A DNA stretch of 64,000 nucleotides. Source: Myxococcales bacterium. Its GTDB lineage: Bacteria; Myxococcota_A; Polyangia; Nannocystales; Nannocystaceae. Each line of letters begins with the position of its first letter. The first letter of the stretch is position 1. The position numbers were made by a program, and so were the translations under genes. The stretch spans positions 62,001 to 126,000 of the forward strand of contig JACKDV010000001.1 in NCBI GenBank assembly GCA_020633315.1, given 5' to 3'. The notes beneath the pieces are model-generated. The model was not told the origin of the DNA. It worked only from the letters and a program-made list of their open reading frames with translations, and ran no database searches. Of this stretch, positions 23,477-33,111 are shown one piece after another.

Positions 23477-26278
23477 TCAGGGCACGAGCACGCGGTAGGA
23501 GGCGGTCTCCTCGGGGGGGAGCCCGCGCTGCATCGCCCATCGCAGCCCGTGCATGAGCCAGGCCCCCGGATCGTCGGCATCGCGAGGGGCCGCGGCATAC
23601 AGGGCGGTGCCCACGAGCGATGCATCTCCTCCGTTCACGCTGCGGGTGGTTGCGACCACCGCCTCGGCTCCGGCGCCGAGGAACGCCGCGGCGAGGCTGA
23701 TGCCTCCGTGGGGGCTGCGAGGGTCGAAGGCTCCGGTCGCGCAGGCCATGAGCACCACCGTCCGGGGGACACGCGGCGCCATGAGGACCTCCTGGATGCC
23801 GAGGTGCGCCGATTCTCCCAGCGAGAGGGTCGTGGGCTCGGTCGCGAAGCCTCCCGGGTACGGGGGCCACAGCACGCGCGCCGTGCTGGGAGCCCCGGAC
23901 GAGACCCACAGATCCGAGGGGTGGGATGCATGTCCGGCGTAGTGGAACAGGTCTACTCCCTCCAGCCAGCGGAGCAGCTCCGGGGCGGAGTCGATCATCG
24001 GATCCCCGCGAAGCACCTTCGTCCCCTCCGCTCGCAGGGTGTCGACGACGAAGTCGGCCTCGCTCCCCGCACCGGAGGCCAGGGGGTCGGCGAACACCAG
24101 GGCCGTGCCCGAGGGGCTCGGCGGCTCGCGGAGCAAGGGGGGAAGATCGAGGCCGTACACCAAGGGAATCCGGGCGGCGAGCGGCTCACCTCGCCATGTC
24201 AGTGCATGGACGGCGAGGCGGGCGGCTCGGTCCGACGCGAGCACCCGGACGCTTCGCGCCTCCCCGAGGCGGTCCTCGAGCAATCCCAGCAGCCACGCCT
24301 CCAGCTCGGGGGGCAGCTCGTTCTCAAGCAGCGCAGCCGACTCGCCCAGGGTCTGCCAGGTGGTGCCTCGGGCGTCGGCGACGAGCACGAGGAGGTCGTC
24401 GTGGTGAGGAGTCAGGGCCAGCAGCAGCTCGCCCGGTTGGCGGGCACGTAGCTCCTCGCAGGGGGGACGCCCGCGGTAGGCCGCGCGCGAGGACAAGATC
24501 TCGGTGGCGAAGGTGTCGAGCGCCTCGCGCTGGCGCACCGCCTCCCTGAGGGCTCGCTCGTCCGCTTCGGCCGAGGACTCCGCGTGCCAGCGAAGGAGGC
24601 CCTCGTAGCGGCTCAGCGCGCGAAGGTAGGAGTCAACCTCCACCTGCAGGGACTCTCGAGCCCGCGGGTCCATGCGAGCGAGCGAGAAGGTGAGCGCGGC
24701 GGTGCGGGCCTGGGCTTGTCGGGCGACGCACAGGGCCTCGTCGGGTCGATCTTGCTCGAGCAGCACGGTGATCAGGCGGTCGGTGCTCTCGCGGAACGCC
24801 CACGGACCGCTGCCGCTGGCCCCGAGCTGGGCGAGGGGGAGCAGGCTGTCGATCAGGGCCTCGGCGTGCTCGTAGGCGGCCTGGGCCCCCGGCAGATCGC
24901 CCTCCCACTGCCGGACCAGGCCGCGCGCCAGGGTGGCCCGCCAGCGGGCGGTCGGCGACACGGCGAGCCGTGCTGCTTCCTCGAGCTCGGTGAGGGTCGC
25001 TCCGATCTCCGCGGCGCTCCTCGGCCCTCGCGCGGCGAGCAGCGATCGCAGCCGCAGCTCGTGGACCTCCGGCAGCTCTCGCGGCGTCTTGGGGTAGTCC
25101 TCGAGTCGCTCGAGGTGAGCCAGGGCCCGCGCGGGCGCGCCGTCGAGCTGCGCGAGCTTGGCGAGCCCCAGCTCGGCCCCGGCGAGCTCCCCATGGTCCT
25201 CGTCGGGATGCTCCGCCGCGAGGGCCAGCGCCGCGCGGAACAACTGACCGGGATCGGCGTGGGGGTGCCCTGCCTCCCTCAGCCTCAGGTGGGTCCAGCC
25301 CATGGTGGTCAAGACCTCCACCTGCAGGGCGATCCCCTCGTGACGATCGACGAGGTCGCCCACCCGTGCGCTCCACCGGGCGGCGGCCTCGAAGTAGCCG
25401 AGCTCGGCGAGGACCCTCGCGTACATGGTCCACGAGTCCAGCTTCAGCCCCAGGTCGTCCATGCGGCTCGCGTAGCGGGCCCCCACTCGGTAGGCGATCG
25501 CGGCCTCGGCCAGCCGATCCTGCTGATAGAGGGCGTTGCCGCGGTAGATGGACGCTGCGGCCCGGCCCCAGGGGTAGCGCTCGAGCTCGGGCAGGGCGTC
25601 GATGAGCTCCACCGCGAGGTCGGGTCGTCCCGGGTGCCCGCCGAGGTGATACGAGGCGACGAGCACCTCCACGATGGGATCGTGGAGCAGCCCCCGGGAG
25701 AACGCACGGTCGACCGTGCGATAGAGGTAGGGCATGGCGTCGAGGTGGCCCTTGATCGCGTGCACCTCCAGTCGTTGGCCCTCTCCCCGAAGGCGCTCTC
25801 GGGCAGCGGCCTCGTCTGTGCCGAGCCGGTCGATCGATCGCAGCGGGAGCACCCACGGGTCCTCGTCGGGAATGCGGACGGTGAGCGCTCGGGCCGAGGA
25901 ATCGGCGGGCAGGGGGACGTCGAAGCCGAGCCCGGGCTCCTCCTCTTGGCGGGAGCTGCGAGCAACCACGGCGCGTCCGTCGATCTCGATGACCACCTGG
26001 TCCACCCGCGGATGGACCACCCACAGACGCAGCTCCGACCCGGGTCGGTAGATGCACTCGGGAGCGCCTTCCTTCGTCGTCAGCATCGTCTCGCAGCGCC
26101 CGTGCTCGACCTCGGGCGGGGGCGAGGGGGGCGAGGCCGCGGCCGACTCCAGAACCGCGGGTACATAGGGCGGGCGCTCGTCGTCGGGCTCGAGCGGCGG
26201 GGGCTCGGTCGGCTGCAGCCACGTCGCGATCAGGGCCCCGCAGATGACGATGCGAGCCAAGAGGCGGAGGTCCTTCAA
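23477..26278 (-). CDS. TPR-CHAT cysteine protease, membrane-anchored or exported
   Basis: Caspase-like peptidase (CHAT clan, with caspases and separase). The C-terminal domain has the catalytic dyad H783 in DLFHYAGHASH and C846 in VVLMACATGAFD, followed by the typical GGISLAAAFLGAGAEAVVATT. The start is TTG 26278, overlapping the preceding stop as TTGA; no ATG or GTG fits. The N-terminus LLARIVICGALIATWLQP is a membrane anchor or signal peptide, then a Pro-rich spacer, a beta-rich domain (about 75-165) and a long helical-repeat region (about 190-560) of degenerate TPRs. Third gene of an operon with a sigma factor and a single-pass membrane protein. Family members cleave partner proteins on activation; the natural substrate could be the membrane protein encoded just before it, which is a guess from gene order. 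Confidence 0.88.
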   Translation of the reverse strand: MKDLRLLARIVICGALIATWLQPTEPPPLEPDDERPPYVPAVLESAAASPPSPPPEVEHGRCETMLTTKEGAPECIYRPGSELRLWVVHPRVDQVVIEIDGRAVVARSSRQEEEPGLGFDVPLPADSSARALTVRIPDEDPWVLPLRSIDRLGTDEAAARERLRGEGQRLEVHAIKGHLDAMPYLYRTVDRAFSRGLLHDPIVEVLVASYHLGGHPGRPDLAVELIDALPELERYPWGRAAASIYRGNALYQQDRLAEAAIAYRVGARYASRMDDLGLKLDSWTMYARVLAELGYFEAAARWSARVGDLVDRHEGIALQVEVLTTMGWTHLRLREAGHPHADPGQLFRAALALAAEHPDEDHGELAGAELGLAKLAQLDGAPARALAHLERLEDYPKTPRELPEVHELRLRSLLAARGPRSAAEIGATLTELEEAARLAVSPTARWRATLARGLVRQWEGDLPGAQAAYEHAEALIDSLLPLAQLGASGSGPWAFRESTDRLITVLLEQDRPDEALCVARQAQARTAALTFSLARMDPRARESLQVEVDSYLRALSRYEGLLRWHAESSAEADERALREAVRQREALDTFATEILSSRAAYRGRPPCEELRARQPGELLLALTPHHDDLLVLVADARGTTWQTLGESAALLENELPPELEAWLLGLLEDRLGEARSVRVLASDRAARLAVHALTWRGEPLAARIPLVYGLDLPPLLREPPSPSGTALVFADPLASGAGSEADFVVDTLRAEGTKVLRGDPMIDSAPELLRWLEGVDLFHYAGHASHPSDLWVSSGAPSTARVLWPPYPGGFATEPTTLSLGESAHLGIQEVLMAPRVPRTVVLMACATGAFDPRSPHGGISLAAAFLGAGAEAVVATTRSVNGGDASLVGTALYAAAPRDADDPGAWLMHGLRWAMQRGLPPEETASYRVLVP

Positions 26279-27078
26279 CGCCGACCCCGATCCTCGACGC
26301 AGACGATCGACTCGATCGCCACTTCCTGGGGGGCTCGAGCCCCGTCGCCCCGGGCCTCGAGGGAGACGTGGAAGGTGAGGGTCCAGATTCCCGGCTGCAG
26401 CCGGAGCTGTGCCATCGGCTGCTGGATCTTCAGGACGCCCTCGGTGCTCTGCGAGGGCTTCGACAGCGGGAGCCACACCCGGGGGCCGTCCTGGGGGGTG
26501 GCCGAGATGGCGACGGCGAGGGGCTCGGCCAGCGCCTCTCTGGGGCGCAGGCGCACGTGGAGATCCTGGTCCATGCGCAGGTGCGCGTCGCAGCGGGCGT
26601 CCGGGGGTGAGTCCCCGACTCCTCGCATTCCGCCGGGCGTAGCGGCGGCGATCTCCACATCGAACACCGGGAGCACCTCGTTCGTCTCGGGGCCGGGACG
26701 AGCGAGCCTCCACAGCAGCACCACGGCGGCAATGGCCACGACCACCCTCAGCACGGTGCCCACGCTGCCCCCACGGCGGCGCCTCGCCTCGAGGAGGGGG
26801 ACCGGCTCCGAGATCGTCCGGGTGGAATCGGGCGATCGGCTCGTCGACGCGTGCTCCCGCTGGAGGTGCCGCAGGGTCGCCTCGCGGACGCACGCGGGGG
26901 CCGGGCTGAACAGCACGAGCTTGGTCGCGAGGGCCTCGGGCGACTCGTGCGCTCGGCGGATCGACGCGACCTCCTGCGGGGTCCGCGTGCCCTTGCACAG
27001 CTGGTACCAGAGATCCTCGTCGGATCGATGCTCGACGATCGCATGGACGACGAGCGCCTCGAGATCCTCGGTCCTCAT
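26275..27078 (-). CDS. Single-pass membrane protein between sigma factor and CHAT protease (possible anti-sigma role)
   Basis: Protein of 267 residues, start ATG 27078 overlapping the sigma-factor stop as ATGA. Residues 1-105 are a helical cytoplasmic-type domain (MRTEDLEALVVHAIVEHRSD, SPEALATKLVLFSPAPACV) and a basic stretch ARRRRGG; residues about 108-126 (VLRVVVAIAAVVLLWRLA) are one membrane helix; the C-terminal 140 residues are an exported beta-rich domain (LHVRLRPREALAEPLAVAIS, GIWTLTFHVSLEARG). That layout and position are those of anti-sigma factors, but no zinc-binding ZAS motif (HxxxCxxC) is present. Its exported domain resembles in style the N-terminal beta domain of the CHAT protein. 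Function is inferred from context only. Confidence 0.78.
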   Translation of the reverse strand: MRTEDLEALVVHAIVEHRSDEDLWYQLCKGTRTPQEVASIRRAHESPEALATKLVLFSPAPACVREATLRHLQREHASTSRSPDSTRTISEPVPLLEARRRRGGSVGTVLRVVVAIAAVVLLWRLARPGPETNEVLPVFDVEIAAATPGGMRGVGDSPPDARCDAHLRMDQDLHVRLRPREALAEPLAVAISATPQDGPRVWLPLSKPSQSTEGVLKIQQPMAQLRLQPGIWTLTFHVSLEARGDGARAPQEVAIESIVCVEDRGRR

Positions 27079-27842
27079 CGGCGCATTCCTCCGCCGAGGA
27101 GGGTCCGCAGGTGCGAGCACCGAGCACCGGACGATCCGGGGCGCCATGGGGGGGAGTCCGGTACTCGCGAGGCGAGGCCCAGGGCCAGCAGCCCGACCAG
27201 GACCGTCGATGTGGTCGCGGAGCGGCTCGTGTCACGAGGTCGCCGGAGGAGCCGGTCGACGATGGCTCCGAGCTTCTTCTTGAGCCGTTCGTTGCGCTTG
27301 TAGACGGCGTTCTCGGAGAGCCCGAGCTCGGAGGCGATGTCTCGGATGGTTCGGTCGCCGTAGTAGATCTCGCGCAGGAGCAGGTGCTCGTCGTCGCTGA
27401 GCTCCGCGGCGGCTCGATCGACCAGCTTGTCGAACAGGTCGTTCTGGATCAGATCCGCGGCGAAGAGCGAGGTGCGGTCGTCCTCCAGGGGAGAGTCGGT
27501 GCTGCTCAGGCTGGTCGTGTGCTCGTCGTGTCGACGCTGCTGGTGGGCGGAGACCAGCGCCTGCTGGTAGGCCACGAAGCCGATGAAGCGCTCGAACGGG
27601 CCCCGGGTCGCGTCGAAGCGACGGAGGATCCGGCGATCGTGGCTCAGTAGCCGCAACCAGACGTCCTGGACCAGCTCCTCGATGTCGCGGTGGTGCCCGG
27701 TCTTGAGGGCCGCGCGGACCACCGAGGCCCGAACACGGTCGTAGTAGCGGTGGTACAGCGCCTCGAATGCCGTCGGGGATCCCCCCTGGATCGCGGCCTG
27801 GAGCAGGGAGGGGTCGAGAGCGTCGGGTTCGGTCGGGGTCAT
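27075..27842 (-). CDS. ECF-like sigma factor with C-terminal hydrophobic segment
   Basis: RNA polymerase sigma-70 family protein of 255 residues from ATG 27842 with GAGG upstream. Region 2 is visible at about 20-95 (AFEALYHRYYDRVRASVVRA, DIEELVQDVWLRLLSHDRR, FERFIGFVAYQQALV) and region 4 at about 140-192 (LSDDEHLLLREIYYGDRTIR, IASELGLSENAVYKRNERLK). Unusually, a short hydrophobic stretch STVLVGLLALGLA (about 208-220) and a tail follow the DNA-binding helix, which could tether the factor or bind its partner. First gene of the operon sigma - membrane protein - TPR-CHAT, linked by 4-base overlaps. The 252-base region upstream (27843-28094), shared with a divergent secreted-protein gene, holds no recognisable site. 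Confidence 0.88.
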   Translation of the reverse strand: MTPTEPDALDPSLLQAAIQGGSPTAFEALYHRYYDRVRASVVRAALKTGHHRDIEELVQDVWLRLLSHDRRILRRFDATRGPFERFIGFVAYQQALVSAHQQRRHDEHTTSLSSTDSPLEDDRTSLFAADLIQNDLFDKLVDRAAAELSDDEHLLLREIYYGDRTIRDIASELGLSENAVYKRNERLKKKLGAIVDRLLRRPRDTSRSATTSTVLVGLLALGLASRVPDSPPWRPGSSGARCSHLRTLLGGGMRR

Positions 27843-28094
27843 CGGCAGCCTCGGGGGTCCGGGTGAAAAACCGCGTCGGCGGTCCGAGTGGTTGGGCCTA
27901 CGAACCCACGTACTCGATGACGGCGCAACTCGAGCGATGACTCGTCGGCCCGGAAGGACGGCCGCTCTCACCCGAGGGCACCGCCTCGAGGGTCCTGGGT
28001 AGGTGGTCGGAGCTCGAGGGTGCCGTGCCGAGCAGTCGTGGCGCAGCGCGACTGAAGGCGTCTGTGCACCCCGCTGCGACGAAAGGTCGTCATC

Positions 28095-28520
28095 ATGCGA
28101 AGCCGCATCGTGTGCTCCGTCATCACTGTCGGAGCGCTCCTCAACTACCCTGGACCCTCGGCGCATGGAGCCATGCTCGGGGAGACGGAGATCCCCTCCG
28201 AGCTGGTCAATGAAGGCACCACGGCCGACCCGAATGGACCGTGTAGCCTGTGTCGCGTCCACAGCCTCGGCGCCGCGCAAGGATCCAGCGGCGAGGCCGA
28301 GCTCGATCTCTACTTCGAGGACGATGGTCAGGACCTGGTCGGTCACCTCCGGCTGGAGGTCGAGCTGGACACCCAGGAGGTCATCGTGATCATCGTGGAC
28401 GACGTGACCATCGACGACGGCGAGATCGGTTCCTTCGTGCTCGAGCCCGGCGTCGAGTGGTCGTGGGAGGACGTGGTCTACGTCTGGGTCGAGCCGCTCC
28501 CGGGAAGCCCCGGGAACTGA
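28095..28520 (+). CDS. Small exported protein, unknown function
   Basis: Protein of 141 residues with a cleavable signal peptide (MRSRIVCSVITVGALLNYPG, likely cut after AHG near residue 25). The mature part is acidic and beta-like, with a CSLC pair at about residues 50-53 that could bind metal or form a disulfide, then ELDLYFEDDGQDLVGHLRLE and the very regular EVIVIIVDDVTIDDGEIGSF. AAAGG lies 9 bases before the ATG. No family recognised. Divergent from the sigma/CHAT operon and followed by a strong terminator; it may be a target of that sigma factor, which is speculation from position. Confidence 0.7.
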   Translation: MRSRIVCSVITVGALLNYPGPSAHGAMLGETEIPSELVNEGTTADPNGPCSLCRVHSLGAAQGSSGEAELDLYFEDDGQDLVGHLRLEVELDTQEVIVIIVDDVTIDDGEIGSFVLEPGVEWSWEDVVYVWVEPLPGSPGN

Positions 28521-28540
28521 GGCACGGCTCCGCCACGAGA

Positions 28541-28571
28541 CCGGGGTCCCCCGCTGGGTGGGGGACCCCGG
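28541..28571 (+). terminator. Strong hairpin terminator candidate
   Basis: Perfect 12-base stem (CCGGGGTCCCCC with GGGGGACCCCGG) around the 7-base loop GCTGGGT, 20 bases after the stop of the small exported protein. Only TT follows on the plus strand, so it is not a classical U-tract terminator; high-GC bacteria often lack one. It could also stop transcripts of the minus-strand sigma gene at 28686. Confidence 0.7.
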
Positions 28572-28685
28572 TTGCCATCCGGGCGCGAAGGCTCGACGTA
28601 GGTCGTCCACGGGGCGCGGCAGCTCCGTCCAGGCCTGATATCGAGCGTGCGGCTCGGGTCTGACCGAAGAAATCGACCTGCGCAA

Positions 28686-29333
28686 TCATCGCGACGACGT
28701 CCGCGGGCTCGCGTCGACGCGGCGTCGCAGGGACTGCATCCACGTCTCGAAGCCCTTGCCCACCGTCTCGCGCTGCTCGGGAGACTCGCTGAGCACCTCG
28801 ATGCGTCGCCTGAGCTTGTCCTTGGCGCGGTGGATTCGGCCGTTGACCTGCGAGGTCGCCAGCCCCACCCGCTGGGCGATCTGGGGCTGCGTGAGCCCGT
28901 CGGCCATGGACCACATCAGGTACGCCTGCTCCTCGAGGGACAGGGTCTGGAGCGCCTCCACGAGCAGCGCAGCATCGGCCGCTCGGACCAGCACCGACTC
29001 GATGCTGCGGCTCGGATCGAGCAAGCGCATCAGCTCCGCGTCGGGCTCGGCGGAGAGCGGTCGACGGCGCCGGACGTGCTCCCACAGCACGAAGCGGGCC
29101 GTGCCGTGCAGGTAGCGCTTGAAGTCGTCGACCTCGTCGATGTGCGCGACGGCGGCGACGAACGCCTGCTGGGTGAGCTCGGCCGCCACCTCGGCGTCGC
29201 CTCCCACGCCGCGGCGCATCCGCTCGAAGATCGCTCGGTAGTGGCGCTGGGCCAGGATCTGGCCGGCTGCCCTGTCGCCGTCGCGCCAGCGTGCGAGGAG
29301 CTCGAGATCGGTGACTCGAAGGGGGTATCTCAT
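28686..29333 (-). CDS. ECF-type sigma factor divergent from the Ser/Thr kinase
   Basis: Sigma-70 family factor of 215 residues. Start ATG 29333 has AGGAG 8 bases upstream. Region 2: AAGQILAQRHYRAIFERMRR, EVAAELTQQAFVAAVAHIDE, DFKRYLHGTARFVLWEHVRR (about residues 17-95). Region 4: LSLEEQAYLMWSMADGLTQP, QIAQRVGLATSQVNGRIHRA (about 130-180). This kind of small sigma factor paired with a TPR-containing Ser/Thr kinase is common in myxobacteria and planctomycetes. The paired kinase starts 122 bases away on the other strand, so both promoters lie in the shared spacer and the kinase may control the factor's activity. No anti-sigma gene is adjacent. Confidence 0.88.
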   Translation of the reverse strand: MRYPLRVTDLELLARWRDGDRAAGQILAQRHYRAIFERMRRGVGGDAEVAAELTQQAFVAAVAHIDEVDDFKRYLHGTARFVLWEHVRRRRPLSAEPDAELMRLLDPSRSIESVLVRAADAALLVEALQTLSLEEQAYLMWSMADGLTQPQIAQRVGLATSQVNGRIHRAKDKLRRRIEVLSESPEQRETVGKGFETWMQSLRRRVDASPRTSSR

Positions 29334-29455
29334 GGAGGATCTCCTCGTTCTCTTGGTGGCGTCTCGGGTGACGGTGGTGATGCGCTCGTCGAGACGGTCA
29401 GGTTCTCCGCCCCTGGGGGATATCAATCGCGGACGGAGGATTCGCGTACGACGAG
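29334..29455. promoter_or_regulatory. Shared divergent promoter region of sigma factor and kinase
   Basis: The 122-base spacer must hold both start signals. A ribosome binding site AGGAG serves the minus-strand gene and GGAGG near 29437 the plus-strand gene. No -35/-10 pair of the housekeeping type stands out; an alternative promoter would fit a self-regulated sigma factor, but it cannot be located by eye. Confidence 0.4.
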
Positions 29456-32128
29456 ATGGTTGATGTCGATCCGAGAGCCTCGATGAGCTCGGTGGATGGG
29501 TCGCTGGACACGGCGGCGCAGCACCTACGACGGTTCGTTCGCAATCTCCCGGCGGGAGCCGAGCGGGCGGAGGTGGTGCCCATGGCTCGACGGGGGACCA
29601 CCCTCGGCCGCTACCTCGTGCTCGGTGAGCTGGGGAGCGGTGCGATGGGGCGCGTGCTCAAGGCCTACGACGAGACCCTCGATCGAACGGTCGCGCTCAA
29701 GCTGCTCCATCGCGAGGCCGCGGAGCAGAACGCCGAGCGCCTGCGACGCGAGGCGCAGGCCCTCGCCAAGCTCTCGCATCCGAATGTGGTGCAGGTCTAC
29801 GAGGTGAGGTGCGACCGCCGGCAGTGGTTCATCGCGATGGAGCTGGTCGGGGGCCAGACCCTGCGGGAGTGGCAGGAGCACGATCGGAGATGGCGAGAGT
29901 GCGTGGCGGTATACCTGCAGGTCGGAGCGGGGCTCGCGGCGGCGCATGCCGTGGGGTTGGTGCACCGGGACTTCAAGCCGGACAACTGCATCATCGACGA
30001 GGACGGACGCGCTCGAATCCTGGACTTCGGCCTGGTGGGGGGGCAGCCGCTCCACGGGGCGGACGACGAGGACGACCCCCGGTGGAGCCTTCCCAAGGGG
30101 GACTTGACCCTGACCGCACCGGGGGTGGTGATGGGGACGCCGGCCTACATGCCGCTCGAGCAGATGGACGGGCGAGGAGTCGACGCCCGGGGCGATCAGT
30201 TCTCCTTTTGTGTCTCGCTCTACGAGGCGCTCTTCGGGAAGCGTCCTTTCGAGGGCAGGACCTTCGAGGCGCTGCGGGAGAGCGTGTTCCTCGAGATGAT
30301 CGCGGCCGCCCCCAAGGGGACGAGGGTGCCGGCCCGGCTGCGAGGGATCCTGCTTCGAGGGCTGTCGGCCGATCCGGAGCATCGCTGGCCCTCCATGCCG
30401 GACCTCATCGCTCGTCTTCGCACCTTCGTGGCTCCTCGGGCTCGGCGGCGTCTGGTGATCGGCCTCGCCGGGGGGCTGGCGGTGGCCGGGGTCGGCTTGG
30501 CTCGGTACGCAGAGGTGGGCTTCCGCTGCGAGGGGGCACGTGAGCGGCTGGATGGAGTGTGGGACGAGGAGCGCCGAGCCGAGGTGCGGGCTGCGATCGT
30601 CGGCACGGGGCTGATTCACGCTCCCGACGTATGGGAGCGGGTCGTCGGTCCCGGACTCGACTCGTACGCGAGCGCTTGGGTGGAGCAGCACACGGACGCC
30701 TGCGAGGCGGCCCGGGTGCGGCAAGAACAGTCGACGGAGGTGATGGACCTGAGGATGGGGTGTCTCCACCACGCGAAGGTGGCCCTCGACGCCGCAGTGG
30801 AGGTGCTCGGTGGTGCAGACGCCGATGTCGTGACCAATGCCCACGAGCTCGTGGGGAGCCTGCCCGATCTGGGGCAGTGTGCCGACGTCGAGACACTGCT
30901 CGACGACGTCGCGCCTCCTCGTTCCGAGGATGCGGGCGCCGTCGAGGATGCCCGCGGAGCCCTGGCCAGCGCGCGAGCGGAACGCGAGGCCGGACGCTAC
31001 GAGCTGGCGCGAGCGCGACTCGAGGAGGGGGCCCGTGTCTTGGCGGCGGTAGAGTACGATCCGGTGCGAGCCGAGCTGGCGCTGGAGGAAGGCTGGCTGT
31101 CCAGCGTGGTCGGTGACTACGGTGCGTCCCAGGTCTCGGCGAGGCGGGCGCTCGCTCTCGCGTCGAGACACCGGCAACCCCGACGCATGCAGGAAGCCGC
31201 TCATGCGCTCATGTTCGTGATCGGGTGCGAGGAGTATCGAGCCGAGCAGGCGTTGGCGTACCGGGAGGTGGTCGAGGAGCTGGCCCGTAGCGAGCCCCTC
31301 CTGGAGATCGGAGCGGCCAGCACCATCGCGTGTGTGCTCCACACCCAAGGGAAGCTGGACGAGGCGATCGACTACCATCGGCTCGCGATCGAGGAGGCGG
31401 AGAGCATCGGCATGCGAGGCGGCCCCCGCGTTGCGACGCTGTACAACAACCTCGGGGCCACGCTGCTCATGCGAGGGCGGCTCGACGAGGCCGAGCACGC
31501 CCACCGGACGGCCTTGGAGCTCGTCCGGCGCTCACTGGGGCCACACCATCCCCACATCGCTCGTTCGCTCAACAACGTCGCCAACGTCGAGATCGCGCAG
31601 CATCGCCTCGAAGAGGCCGAGCTCGATCTACGACAGTCGCTCGCGATCCGCCTGCGGGCGTTCGGCCCGGAGCATCCCGACGTCGGGGAGTCTCGCGAGG
31701 CCCTGGGGGTCGCCCTGTGGGCGCAGGAGCGCTACACGGAGGCCGAGGTCGAGCACCGCCGTTCCCTCGAGATCCTCGAGGCCGCGTTTGGGCCCTATCA
31801 CCCTCACGTAGCGGGCTCGCACAACAACCTCGCCAACGCTCTGTACGGGCAGCGGCGCCTGCTCGAGTCCGAGGCCGAGCACCGCAAGGCGCTGGAGATC
31901 CGAGTGAGAGTCCTCGAGCCCGAGCACCCCGACATCGCGGTCTCCATGAGCAACATCGCCACCGCCATGGGGACCCAGGGGCGGCTCGCGGAGGCAGAAG
32001 CGATGCACCGCCAGGGGATCGAGCTCTTCGAGCGGGTCATGGGCCCCGACCATCCCCACCTGTCCATCATGCGAGGGGCGCTGGCGGACGTCCTCCGCGC
32101 GAAGGGGGAGCTCCCGGCCGAGGACTGA
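29456..32128 (+). CDS. Ser/Thr protein kinase with membrane segment and C-terminal tetratricopeptide repeats
   Basis: Eukaryotic-type kinase of 890 residues. Kinase domain about 50-325: glycine loop LGELGSGAMGRVLKAYD, catalytic lysine in TVALKLL, catalytic loop HRDFKPDN (about 171-178), DFGL, activation end GTPAYMPLEQ. All key residues are present, so it should be active; the F in HRDFKPDN is usual for myxobacteria. A likely membrane helix RRLVIGLAGGLAVAGVGLA lies at about 331-350. The extracellular or C-terminal part holds TPRs, the last six of the 42-residue kinesin-light-chain kind (pattern ...HPHIARSLNNVANVEIAQHR, HPDVGESREALGVALWAQER). ATG 29456 is used; an in-frame ATG at 29483 is an alternative. 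Divergent from a sigma factor, its probable partner. Confidence 0.93.
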   Translation: MVDVDPRASMSSVDGSLDTAAQHLRRFVRNLPAGAERAEVVPMARRGTTLGRYLVLGELGSGAMGRVLKAYDETLDRTVALKLLHREAAEQNAERLRREAQALAKLSHPNVVQVYEVRCDRRQWFIAMELVGGQTLREWQEHDRRWRECVAVYLQVGAGLAAAHAVGLVHRDFKPDNCIIDEDGRARILDFGLVGGQPLHGADDEDDPRWSLPKGDLTLTAPGVVMGTPAYMPLEQMDGRGVDARGDQFSFCVSLYEALFGKRPFEGRTFEALRESVFLEMIAAAPKGTRVPARLRGILLRGLSADPEHRWPSMPDLIARLRTFVAPRARRRLVIGLAGGLAVAGVGLARYAEVGFRCEGARERLDGVWDEERRAEVRAAIVGTGLIHAPDVWERVVGPGLDSYASAWVEQHTDACEAARVRQEQSTEVMDLRMGCLHHAKVALDAAVEVLGGADADVVTNAHELVGSLPDLGQCADVETLLDDVAPPRSEDAGAVEDARGALASARAEREAGRYELARARLEEGARVLAAVEYDPVRAELALEEGWLSSVVGDYGASQVSARRALALASRHRQPRRMQEAAHALMFVIGCEEYRAEQALAYREVVEELARSEPLLEIGAASTIACVLHTQGKLDEAIDYHRLAIEEAESIGMRGGPRVATLYNNLGATLLMRGRLDEAEHAHRTALELVRRSLGPHHPHIARSLNNVANVEIAQHRLEEAELDLRQSLAIRLRAFGPEHPDVGESREALGVALWAQERYTEAEVEHRRSLEILEAAFGPYHPHVAGSHNNLANALYGQRRLLESEAEHRKALEIRVRVLEPEHPDIAVSMSNIATAMGTQGRLAEAEAMHRQGIELFERVMGPDHPHLSIMRGALADVLRAKGELPAED

Positions 32129-32178
32129 GGATGCGGATGTGCGACCGAGCATGCCGACGCCCTGGGCTCCAAGTACGA

Positions 32179-32207
32179 CGGCCGTCGCAGTCGAGCTGCG
32201 ACGGCCG
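32179..32207. terminator. Bidirectional terminator hairpin between kinase and sucD
   Basis: Perfect 12-base stem CGGCCGTCGCAG / CTGCGACGGCCG with the 5-base loop TCGAG, in the 110-base gap between two convergent genes. Followed by CTTCG rather than T residues. Its symmetry suits ending transcripts from both sides. Confidence 0.75.
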
Positions 32208-32238
32208 CTTCGAGACGCCGGTCGAGTCCGGTCAGCGC

Positions 32239-33107
<869 letters not shown>

Positions 33108-33111
<4 letters not shown>

